A DNA stretch of 64,000 nucleotides from Penelope pileata. Lineage: Eukaryota; Chordata; Aves; Galliformes; Cracidae. Made by a program: the position numbers and the translations under genes. Below the pieces are notes generated by a model, which saw only the letters and a list, made by a program, of their open reading frames with translations, did no database searches and was not told the origin of the DNA. Position 1 is the stretch's first letter, and each line of letters starts with the position of its first letter. The stretch spans positions 124,001 to 188,000 of the forward strand of contig WBMW01005298.1 in the NCBI GenBank assembly GCA_013396635.1, in the 5' to 3' direction. This document shows, piece by piece, positions 37,102-48,160 of this stretch.

Positions 37102-40100
37102 TGATAACCATGAGAAAATAACAAAATGTCTTTTTAATTACTTCGGAATCATCTATTATTTCGTTGATTTTTTAAAAAATTAAATACGTATTTCTAGTTG
37201 TAAGGAGAATTTTTACAATGCACTGAACTATTGAAGTGTGTGCAATTACAGAGAATTCAATGACTTTTTTTTTAAAAAAAAGGCAAAAAACCCCACAACA
37301 ACAACAAATTGAGAATTCAATCTATCATTCTTTCTCTTATTTTGACAGCCTTGTTTATGTTGGTTAGTGCTTAACTACATATATGCTGCCAGCAAAAGAA
37401 TTTGAAGAGGATTACATGTGTGGCTCAGTTCAGAAGAATCTCTTTCACTCCAGTGGGGACTGGAAACGTGCTCCTTCACCAAGCAGTGCCACGACCAGGA
37501 AAGGAGCAGTGAGGATGTGAACAGCACGGTACAAACGTGAGTGCTCTGAAGATATGCCATCTCTCCCTTTTTAATATTTTGGTGCAGAAGTAGTCCTCTA
37601 TCTAAAACCCCCTTTTCTGTTTACCAGTTCAGCAGCTGTGTGGATATCCCTGACTCAGTTGGGTACAAACCAACATCCTGCACTGGCTGTTGCTCCTCTG
37701 CATGGCCACCACTCCCAGCCTTGCCTGCTGGGCATCCCTGCAGGTAGTGGTACCTTCTGCGAAGCTGCACTTGTGCCCGTACAGGAAACCCCAGGAGATT
37801 CCTGAGGCTCAGCTCTCTCTCTGAGTGGCTCTGTGCGTAGGTTTGCTTCCTCGAGACTTCCCCTTCTATTTTAGGATGGAAGAAGTCCAGATGAGCTCTC
37901 ATTTTGCCTCCCACCAGTAGGCTTATGCCAGTTTTAGCCTGAAGCAAATGAGGCAGTTTTGTTCCCAAACGCCCATAAACACACTTCTGTGCATTTGACT
38001 GTCTTTGATGGTTTTCTCCGCTCCACCACTTGAATTTCTGTGAATTCTGTGGGAATATACTTGTTCAGAAAATTACCATCTTCTCTGGTTATGAGAAGTG
38101 GCTCCTGGTTGTGTTGGCTATTACATGAGCCAGAACAGTTGTGGGTGAGGCAGCTGTAAGGCTTGGTCTCACTTTGTGGGAATGGTGGACTATGAGCCTA
38201 CACAAGCAGAAATATTCCACCCCGCAGTTTTGACCCCTCAAACTTTTTACTTACCAATGACTGACAGCTTAAGTTTGTTTCCGGTTCACAAAGACTCAAT
38301 TTTACATGTTATTCATCATCTACTGTTACCCTTATTTCCTTTCAGAGTAAAAGATGCCTGGTCTCTCCTCTTTCTTCTGGTTTCTTGGCCGCAGCAAGGT
38401 GTTACTAGATCAGTGAGAGTCCATATTGAATCCCTTCTTATTTCACCTGCCAATGCTGACGGTGCTACTGGTGATGGTCCTAGGTCAGGAGTCGCGTACA
38501 GGGTTTGCATTCTTAACTCTTGGACTGTGGAGTGGCTGAATGTTGGGCTAAAACTGGTTTGTTCCTGTTCCCCTTTCACCTTGTTAACTCTTCCACCTCT
38601 CCAGCCACAGGGCAGTCATCAGGCCTGGGTCAGGGCCTGGCCGTGGAGGTCACTGGGCCACAGAACTCCCTTCCTGCCACCAGCCCCACCAAGGCTAGCT
38701 GCAGTAAGGGTGGTATCCACCAGCAAGAACCCAATGAAGTCAGCATGTCTTTGTCAAACAGAGTTCCTTAGGGTGCAGATCTGTTGAAGTCACAAGAGCT
38801 GGAGGCACATGGGCCTGATTCCAGGCAGGACACCCCCTTGACACATGTTGCTCACTGCTGTAGACATCCACAGAGTTATTCTGCATTACTCCAATGTTGG
38901 CACCCAAATTTGGTCCAGCTGACACAGTTGGGCCTCTAAGACAATTTTTAACCTGGCCATCACTGGTTACCCAAGCTCTTCCTTGTTGTTACCTTGTTCT
39001 GACATTCATGGTGTTGCATTGGCTTCATTCGCTGGTGTTTACATTGGCTTCAGTGTGCTGTGTTTCTGCTGCAGCTTACAAGAGCTGCAAAGATCCCAGC
39101 TCCTGGGTTTTGAGGCTACAGAAAACTCCTTAAAGGTTAGCTTTTACAGGCACAGACACCTAGGAAAAGTATTTTCTGCTTGTCTGTATTTATTATCTCA
39201 TGTGCAAGGGAAGACTTCTGCAATCCTTTGCTATATTGCTGGCAATACAAGTTTCTGCAGCGAGCTCCTCAATTTTTCCATAAACTGCCTTTCATGTTCT
39301 CCTCCCCATCAGTTTTAGAAAGCAATCATTAAGTTTCTCTCAGACAGACTGTTCTAGCATTGCAGGTTGGGAGCTCTCTGCTGTATTGAGATGCTTCACA
39401 GTGTATGGAAAGAAATATTTCTTAGAAAGCAGAAGGTGAGATGAAGCAGATGAAGCAGAAGCTCCGCCGTCCCATCATATGTAGCCCACCTTAGTGAACA
39501 CCCTTAAAGATCATTCTAATGCAAGGAAAAAACCTTACATATTTGGAGTGGTTTTATTTCAGTGAGGCCATTTCAAGCAGGACTACTTCAACACTTCATC
39601 TGTGAAGCCCACTGGGTTCCAAATATTTGAGGTCCCAGGGTCATCCCTGCACCCCAGCAGCCTCAGCCACCACTTGCGCCCCGTTCCCCTTACCCAGCTG
39701 GCCAGAACAACTTGGCCTCTCTCATTAGCAGACATATATTTCAAGTGAAAGGGAAAAAAAGGAAGGCAGAACGTTCTGAATTTGAAGATCAAAGTAATTA
39801 TTTAAGGGTTTTGTACATTTTGTCTCCAGGGGTCTTCATAGCAGTTATGTATTTCAGATGCAGTGTGGTGGTCTGATGTTCATGTGAAATTCTTTTTACA
39901 AGTCTTGACAGGTGCAGATGAAGAAAGTTAATGAAGCAAAATCTCCTTCAATGAAATTAAAAAGCTTATTAACTCAGCAGCTTTGGGGAAATACTTCCAA
40001 TCCAGATGGACACCTGACAAGAGTAACATCAAATTTTCATAGGTACAATTAATTCTTCCCATTTAGAAGCACTCAATTTGAAGCTTCTGATTAGGTTGCA

Positions 40101-40650
40101 ACCTCTATTATTAAAATGCTATTAACCTTCCAAACCCCTGGTACCGACATTAAAGATATGACTAGGAACGAGTAAAGCTCTCAGTGTGAAATAAAAGCCA
40201 CTTACCTAAGACAAATCTTTCCCAGGCGCTGACATGAACACTTCCCTTTTTCCTGCAGCCCTGGATGTGGATGTGTTACATGGCTGCACATCACAGTGTG
40301 GTGCTTTGCTCTGTTAGGAGAAGCAGCCTGATGTGAGCCCACCTGTGGGCAATGGCTGGGGCTGCTCTCCCTTTTGGGGGCTCTGCTGACTGCTGGATGT
40401 TGGTTGTGCTGTGCAGCAGTACTCTTCCTGCCTCAATAGCACTGTTGTGCCAAAGTTTCCCATCATTTTAGAAATATCTGAAGTCTCTGATACTTCGTAT
40501 GATCCCCATGGCCCAACGCAAATGTGACTTCTTTGATTTTATACCAACCCTGCGAGCAGAGGTTATTCTTGTTGTTGGTCTGCTTCAACTGACAAGCAAA
40601 GACTCCTCTTTGCATGGCATATTGCATATTCCAAGTACTCAAATTCATCG
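37102..40650. other. Intergenic, unique sequence
   Basis: Contains a 201-codon open frame (ATG 38182 to stop 38785-38787) without recognisable domains, discussed under findings. Otherwise nothing seen. Confidence 0.5.
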
Positions 40651-42050
40651 TTTTGTCAGGTGAAGACCCTGGTGACTAGAAAAAAGGCAATATCACACCC
40701 TTTTTTAAGAAGGGTAAAAAGGATGACTCAGGGAACTACCCATCTACCAGCCTCACCTCTGTGTCAGGAAAGATCATAGAATAGATCCTCCTGGAAGCTA
40801 TGCTAAGGCACATGGAAGACAGGGAGGTGATACGAGACATGCTGGTGCATGGCTTCATCAAGGGCAAGTCCTCTCTGACCAACCTAGTGGCCTTCTACGA
40901 TGGTGTAACTGCATCAATGGACAAGGGAAGAGCCACTGATGTCATCTATCTGGACTTCAGCAAAACCTTTGACAGTCCCCCACAACATCCTTCTCTCCAG
41001 ACTGGAAAGACTGAACTCAGAGAGTGGTGGTCAATGGCACAATGTCTGGATGGAAATCAGTGACAAGTGGTGTCCCTCAGGGGCCAGTCCTGGGACCGAT
41101 ACTCTTCAACATCTTCATCTGTGACATTGACAATGGGACCGAGTGCACCCTTAGCAAGTTTGCAGGTGACACCAAGATATGTGGTGCAGTTGAAAAGCCT
41201 GAGGGATGGGATGCCACCCAGAGAGACCTAGACAGGCTTGAGCAGTGGGCACAGGAGAACAACATAAGGTTCAACAAAGCCAAGTGCAAGGTCTTGCACC
41301 TGGGCCAAAGCCACCCCCGCTATCAATACAAGCTGGGGGATGAAAGGATAGAGCACAGCCCTGCCAAAATGCGCTTGGGGGTACTGGTAGATGGCAAGCT
41401 GGACATGAGGCAGCAATGTGCCCTTGCAGCCCACAAAGCCAACCGAATCCTGGGCTGCATCAAAAGCAGCGTGGCCAGCAGGGTGAGGGAGCTGATCCTG
41501 CCCCTCTGCTCTGCACTGGTGAGACCTCACCTGGAGCACTGCGTCCAGATGTGGAGTCCTCAGCGCAGGAGAGACATGGAGCTGTTGGAGCACGTCCAGA
41601 GGAGGGCCACAAAAATGATCCAGGGGATGGAACTCCTCCCCTATGAGGACAGGCTGAGAGAGCTGGGGCTGTTCAGCCTGGAGAAGAGAAAGCTCCATGG
41701 AGACCTGATAGCGGCCTTTCAGCATCTAAAGGGGGGCTACAGGGAAGAAGTGGACAGACTCTTTAGCAGGATATGTGGTGATAGCACATGGGGAAATGGT
41801 TTCAAACTAAAAGAAGGGAGATTTAGATCGGATATAAGGAAAAAGTTTTCTACAGTAAGGGTGGTGAAGCACTGGCACAGGTTGTCCAGAGACGTGGTGG
41901 AAGCCCCATCCCTGGAGACATTCAAGGTCAGGCTGGAGGGCTCAGAGCAACCTGATCTAGCTGTAGGTGTCCCTGTACGTTGCAGGGAAGTTGGACTAGA
42001 TGACCTTTAAAGGTCTCTTCCAACTCTAACGACTCTATGATTCTAAGATT
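40651..42050 (+). mobile_element. CR1 LINE, 1.4-kb 5'-truncated copy
   Basis: The longest CR1 here. It begins in the N-terminal part of the reverse-transcriptase domain (ggtgaagaccctggtgacta, aaaaaaggcaatatcacacc) and ends with caactctaacgactctatga and a tail. No target-site duplication visible at its ends. Same subfamily as 4279-4950 and 24918-25040. Confidence 0.96.
40795..42010 (+). pseudogene. CR1 ORF2 reverse-transcriptase relic
   Basis: Decayed ORF2. The RT motif A region reads VIYLDFSKTFD (40941-40973). A small frameshifting deletion follows at about 40973, then a larger loss and second shift near 41015. From 41024 the frame is open to the TAA (328 codons). Motif B is SGVPQGPVLGP (41066-41098). 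The active-site motif (41159-41170) reads Phe-Ala-Gly-Asp where the family has Phe-Ala-Asp-Asp, so one catalytic Asp is lost. The C-terminal part carries the usual signatures (LRELGLFSLEKRKLHGDLIA and HWHRLSRDVVEAPSLETF). Not a functional retrotransposase. Confidence 0.92.
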
Positions 42051-45000
42051 ATTATTTAATGGATTCCTGCTCTTTTCATTATATATAAGATATAAAGGCT
42101 TCAGCCTCAGCCCAAAGATTAGCCCAAATACTAACTGAATGGTGTCCTCTGGGAGCTGGTGGAAGCATTGCTCTTTTTCTCAACTAAGGTAGAGAAAGTG
42201 TGTACTTAAGGAACAGAAAACATGGTATTAATATCAATTATTATTAACCAGCTTTGTGAATACTGGGAAGGGAGTATTGTCAAGAGTCCAGGGAAGTGGC
42301 AGATAAATACCTCACTGCGATGTATTCTGCTGTTTCACATCTGTTTCTCATCCAACCACATCTGAAATGTTGCTTATTGACCTGTCTAGGTCTTGTTGAC
42401 TTACATAGAGAGTACAGGGATTACATAGAGCCTCTGATGCAGCCAGAGCTTGACTGAATGAATTCGCCTGAGCTGAATTTTTGGAATCTGGATTGCTAAC
42501 CTGTCCCTGTAAGACCACTCCTGGTGCCAATGAGATGGCTTTCCTGAATGTACTTGGTGTCAGCTCCTTGTTGGAAACACGGTGTAGTTAGTTGCTCAGA
42601 AATAAACAGAGGCTCTGTGGTTTGTGCCAGTGTTGAAACTTGATCCTCTAAATATCAAAACTTAAGCTGAAACTTAAGAGAAGTTGCTGCATACAGCTTC
42701 TAGTAGCGTTTCCCGGGGAACAGCTCAATTGTTTTTAATGAGTTTTGTTTCAACATGCCTAGAGATAGCATTCGCTATTCTGGATTAATGGCCTATCAAA
42801 TCTTGAGTTTAAATACAGAGGTCATTTGTAATTTACAGGAGGGCAGAAAAGTATCAACTCTCCCATAATGATTTTACTGTTTTTTTCATTCCTTTGACCT
42901 CAAAGAAACAAAAAGATTTTTTCTTTAAAAAACCCTTTTGCTTCCAATGATGAGACTCTCTACGTTGAGTTTCAGCTATGATTGAATTTATACTACAGCC
43001 AAGTTATAAACCCTTGAAAATGGGATTTATAATGGAAATTCCAAGTGTAATCTTAACTATAGCAGCCAGCTTGATACCACAATAGTATTATTAACATTCT
43101 TCAAAACCAATGTTCAGTATGAGTCATGCTGATCAAATTTTTACATAACCTCTTTTCTTTCTGTAGTGCAGGCCTAGTCTAATTTCTAATCATATGCCAG
43201 TGGATATGTTCCTTTAATTTGGAGATGCATCTCCACACAAGATGCATCTGATATCAGTGCTATGGAAATAAACAGTACTTCCCAGCTGTGCAGCAGGACC
43301 ATTTTATACACATTTACTTATCCAGTCAAAAAAGGTCAAGTTTTGGGCAACTTCCACTAACTTGAATTATTAACTTTGTATCATATTTGTTATCTTTATG
43401 ATGTTTGTGTATCTTTCTATTTCTGGCCATCTAGTTCTGATTCACATAATTCACATTCACATAAAAACTAAAAATACAAAAGTAAGTAAGTTTCAGGAAG
43501 CTGTGAGAGGGGAAAAATGACAATCGTAACAATTTCTGTTTTCTAGTCATCATCTTTAAAAGCAAGAGAAAGAGTAACTGGCATGAAGTTCTGCCCCAGT
43601 GATGAAAACTCCTTGCACTGTCCTCAGCTGTGTTATATTATTGTATATAATATATATATTGCGCTATAAATACATAATATGATCCTAAAAAGGGAAGATG
43701 GCTCTCAGTGGTGAGAACAATGGTGGTGAACTCACCTTGCTTGTCCTGGTCCCTCTAGTAGAAAATCTGCATGACCTTGTCAGATCAGAAAGTAAAAGTC
43801 TGATTTGTGATAAATAAGGGGAGTTTGAAACTTGTGTGAATTTCACAGTTGAATGAAACTTATATTCAATGTAAAAAGGGAGAAAGGCTCTATCTGACAT
43901 TGCTAACAGTTTGGGATCCCCCTTAGGCTGGAGAGGGCACAAAATACACATCCTAGAGTCAAGTTGCTGGGTGGAGGAAGGATTTGGGTCTCCAAGTTAC
44001 CTAATGGCATGCCCTCTCCATTGCCTCTGCTGCCTTGCACCAGGGAGAGAATGAAATATTTAAGTTCATATATTAAATATATGAAGCAGAACTGACTTCT
44101 CAGGTGAGGCAGTCTGAGGTTATTAGCTCTCCTCTCCTTGCCCCATCTATCAGCAGGGTGAAGAGAAAGAAGCAGGACTGGTCTGGGGACGTGGGTCAAG
44201 CTCTCCACAGCAGTGCAAAAAAGTCTGCCCTTCTCTCTTCAAAGAAACATCTGAAGTATGGGGACATGCTATTCCTGATGTAAATGAATGGAGAGTCTAG
44301 AGAGAATTTCGCCTTACAGGCCTACAGCTCAGCTCTGCTGTAGCATAGCCAGGCCTCTCTTTCTCCTTTTTGTTGGAGGATGTGAATTATCTTTAAGTGC
44401 CTTTATTCTTTTCCTGGTTAGCTGAAAGTCATCTTGCAGCCCAAGCCTCCTTATCCTGTCATTAAGCAATTCATAGGGATGAAATCTTCTGTTCATTATA
44501 TCTTCTGGTGAGCACAGAGGAGCTTTTCATCCCATCCATAGGTTTTCCAGGACAGGCATCTGCATGTGCCTTGCAAATCCTAATACAAGCTACACTTGGG
44601 GCATGCCATAAGCTGATAGCACACTGCCTTTGTATCGATCACCTGTGAAAGCAGCGTCTGTCCTCAGTGGATTTTGATTGCTGCTCTTCAGGCCCTTATT
44701 TCCACAATTCCTAACAGATCAGTAAAAGTAACCAAGTAGAGCAAACCTTTCTGTGAGTAGGCTTGTGTATTTCTTTAATGGGTTGCTCTGCTGGAAATTT
44801 TTAGGCATCTGCAAATTGAAAAAAGGTTGAAAACCACCAGATCTCTTCTGTAAACAGGCAGAGAATTAGATATTAATGCTTTCTCTGCCTCTTAAAAACT
44901 GAGACATAATTGGTGTTTCAGTCCCTTTCAGAACGGAATTTATTTTGACATAACCAAGACGGAGATTTTCATTTCTGTCTTTAATAGGTCATATTATCAT

Positions 45001-47707
45001 AATTTAAATTAATGTTCTCCCACAGTTTAAATATATTTCCAATTTTATCCTTGTGATCTTTTCAGCAACTTTTTCAAGTTGGAAGTGTCAAGACCCCTGA
45101 GGAAAAGAGAGTCACTTGTGCTAAAATTTGATTGATGCAGTAAAATTACCACCTGAATTTCTATTGTATTCTGGTTTTACATGGTCCTGAGCATACATTA
45201 CTAACTATTCTTTTCATTTGCTCTTGTGCTGGGAGTTTGTGAGTGCGTATAATGCTGTTTATGCATTGATGAGCATAAGAAAGTCTCTATCACTCAGTTT
45301 AAAGAAATCTTTCTCACTATTGAAGTGGTTCTTGAATGTTGAGTTACGGTGCATCAGAGAAACAGTTATCACTGAGAAAATGCACCTTTACATATTTCAG
45401 AAAATCTTTGAAAATAATATGACTAATATAGACTTGAAAGTCATCTTTTAGGCTTCTTGGGTAGTTTAGGAAAGACTTATTCCCCATTCCAAACAAGACC
45501 TCTCCACTTCCTAGAGGGACAAAATTTATGCTGCTATCCTACCCATCTCTCTGCTTGACTCTTCCCACAACTGTGATGAATTTGAACCTCCTGGTTGCTC
45601 TTAGACAAGCATAAGAGGTGGAGAGGCAGCTCAGGACCTCTGGAAAGCTCTGCAGAGATCAGGGAGCCCAAAGCCAGAACACTCCCGAGTGAGACATGGG
45701 CTGAGGGCAGCCATTACCATGCCATGGGATGGTAAGCAGTGTGGTGAGAGCGGTGAGAGTGGTGAGCTCTGCCCAGGAGACCGTTGTGCATGGGGAAAGA
45801 CCCCTGAGGATCTAATATCTTTACCATTGCATGTGTCTCTGTTTTATGTGTCAGACCAGCCTCCAACAGGGATCACCAGCTTCTCCCTGGTTCACGTCTA
45901 TTTGAGTTACTTGGTTGGACAAAGAAGGAACAAAGCAAACCTGCCTTTAGAAGCCCTTGCCTGGCCAGATGCACTGTCTGAATAGACAGGGTATTTGGCC
46001 ATATCCAAACTATGAAGTGCCTTTCTTTAAAAGGAAAACAACAAATCAAAATTCTAACTCTCTGTTTCTGAGGATTAAAAGAAGTCATGTGGACATTAAA
46101 ATTTCATAATAAGCTAAGCCTTGAACAGGAGGGCAGCCAGAAGTCTTCAGTGAATAAGAGAACAAACCCCACCTTTACTCTTTCCCCATAAGCGTATAGA
46201 CTACGAGATCATGTGAAGTTATGAAATTGCTGTGTTCTTGACAACAGAACCATGCAATTTATGCATTTTGCAGCTTTGTGAAATGAGCTTGTGCAGATTT
46301 CCAAGTCTCTGGTATATTCACTGCACATCATATCCATAAGTGATTTATCTTGGCTTAATGCTCTGGTGTAGCAGTAGAAGATGCCATGTATTTGGGAGGA
46401 AAAGGTACAATGCTCTGCCTGTGATGAACTCTATAAGGCTGGAGATGAGGCTGAGTTCAGAGCAGGCGTGTTGAACAGCACGTATTCGTTGTTTGGCAGA
46501 ACTCCCAGTGGCTTAGAGACAGCACTGGCTCTTTGGAGAACCCTGCTCTGAAGTAGCTTCTGTTTCATCCTTTTTCATTAGAAGTCATCTTTATGAGTCA
46601 AACCGCATGCTGGCAAGATGTCCTCTGGGAGTGTTGCTCTGGAAATGCCCTCCCTGGTGCTGATTGGCCTTGTGCTGTCTTATCCCAGAGAACGCTCACT
46701 GCGGCCAACCTCTATGTGCATGCCAAAGTCCTTCTGTGTGCCCTTCTCTCCTTCATCACAGCTTGCAAATTCTGGGCACAGCTGTGTGTTGGAGGAGAAG
46801 GAAGCATTTCCCAAGTGAGAGGTGGTGTTTGGGGTCACTTTGCAGGGGTGCAGAGGAGGAGCAATCGGGATTTCTGCCCCCACTGGTGGCTCTGTGCCCT
46901 GGCTCTGCAGGAGGCTCCTCCATGCCTGTGGCTGTCATGGCGATGGCACTAGACTTACTGCTGCCTGTGCTCCCTCATATATCCTCCTTCAACATTCTTG
47001 ATTATTGGTACTTAAATATAATTATTGTGGTTTTTATAGCGCTCTGGGACAAGATAAAGAAGAATGAAAACTAGTGAGGCAAATGGCCCTTCCTCTGTTG
47101 TTCAGGGAATACTTAAAGGTATTTTTTAAAAGTTAATTTATGAAAACCCTAATCAGATTATGCAGCTGTTCCTTTCTATCTAACATCATCCCCCTGAGAG
47201 TACTACCAATAGGGCTTGCCAGTAAATTTCTGAAGATCTCTTAATATTATTAGTCTCTCTGCATCTGGGGAAATGTTTTCTGAGGTGGGAAAGTTTATAT
47301 TTGTCATAATGAAACTTCTGTTATTAATCTCAGACTATTTCTCTGATTTATCAAAATTATACTCTCACACTATGCTGTTAAATGTCTCTGAATACTTTCA
47401 GCTTTCTATCCCCCCTTCTTCATGGTTTCCAGTGTTAACAAACTCAACTAGAAGTCAGCTGTCTGAACCACCCTTTGCTTATGGCATTGAAGACTTTACC
47501 ACCTGAGATTTTCAATGGGAATTTACATCTGAGAAAAGGAAAAGAGAAAAGTTGAGAATCACGTATCCCAACCGTGGAGTCCTGCCAGTTTGCCTGGAAG
47601 AAGAGGGAAGGCACAGAGGGATCCAGGAGCAGCCTCTATGGCTTGTATGAGGACAGTGGGTCTGGTTCAACATTGGCTGAGATGAGAAAGGAACTTCCAC
47701 TTGCCTT
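42051..47707. other. Intergenic, A/T-rich unique sequence
   Basis: No gene and no interspersed repeat recognised over 5.6 kb. An alternating TATA stretch lies at about 43630-43680. Confidence 0.5.
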
Positions 47708-47792
47708 AACATGGGCTGAATTGGCATCCTTTGGAAAGTAACCCTTTTCCATGTACGGAACATTAGAAACAAAAGGAGAGAAGAAATATCAT
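47708..47792. repeat. Left copy of 85-bp direct repeat flanking CR1
   Basis: Begins aacatgggctgaattggcat and ends gagaagaaatatcat. Matches 48076-48160 at 80 of 85 positions with no gaps. It directly abuts the 3' tail of the CR1 at 47793. Confidence 0.95.
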
Positions 47793-48075
47793 AGAATCAT
47801 AGAATGGTTCAGGTTGGAAGGGACCTTAGAGATCATCTTGTTCCAACCTTCCTGCTATGGGCAAGGACACCTCCCACTAGACCAGGTTGCCCAAAGCCCC
47901 ATCCAGTCTGGCCTTGAATACTTCCAGGGAGGGGGCAGCCACAACTTCTCTGGGCAACCTGTTCCAGTGTCTCACCACCCTCACAGGGAAGAATTTCTTC
48001 CTTATATCTAGTCTAAATCTGACCTCTTTCAGTTTATAACCGTTACCCCTTGTCCTGCCATTACCCGTCCTTGTA
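47793..48075 (-). mobile_element. CR1 LINE 3'-end fragment between 85-bp direct repeats
   Basis: Antisense CR1: agaatcatagaatggttcag, gttggaagggaccttagaga and on to ggcaacctgttccagtgtct, tctagtctaaatctgacctc and ccttgtcctgccattacccg. The ORF2 C-terminus on the minus strand is open to its normal end (HWNRLPREVVAAPSLEVF), so the copy is fairly young. 283 bp, 5'-truncated. Confidence 0.95.
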
Positions 48076-48160
48076 AACATGGGCTGAATTTGCATCCTTT
48101 GGAAAGTAACCCTTTTCCGTGTAGGGAACATTAGAAATAGAAGGAGAGAAGAAATATCAT
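48076..48160. repeat. Right copy of 85-bp direct repeat flanking CR1
   Basis: Begins aacatgggctgaatttgcat; five substitutions relative to 47708-47792. Sits directly at the truncated 5' end of the CR1. Confidence 0.95.

Noticed and set aside
46593..46970. Two overlapping frames of 119 and 136 codons with Cys/Trp-rich products
   Set aside because: No family resemblance, no splice context; overlapping frames on both strands indicate composition and not coding.
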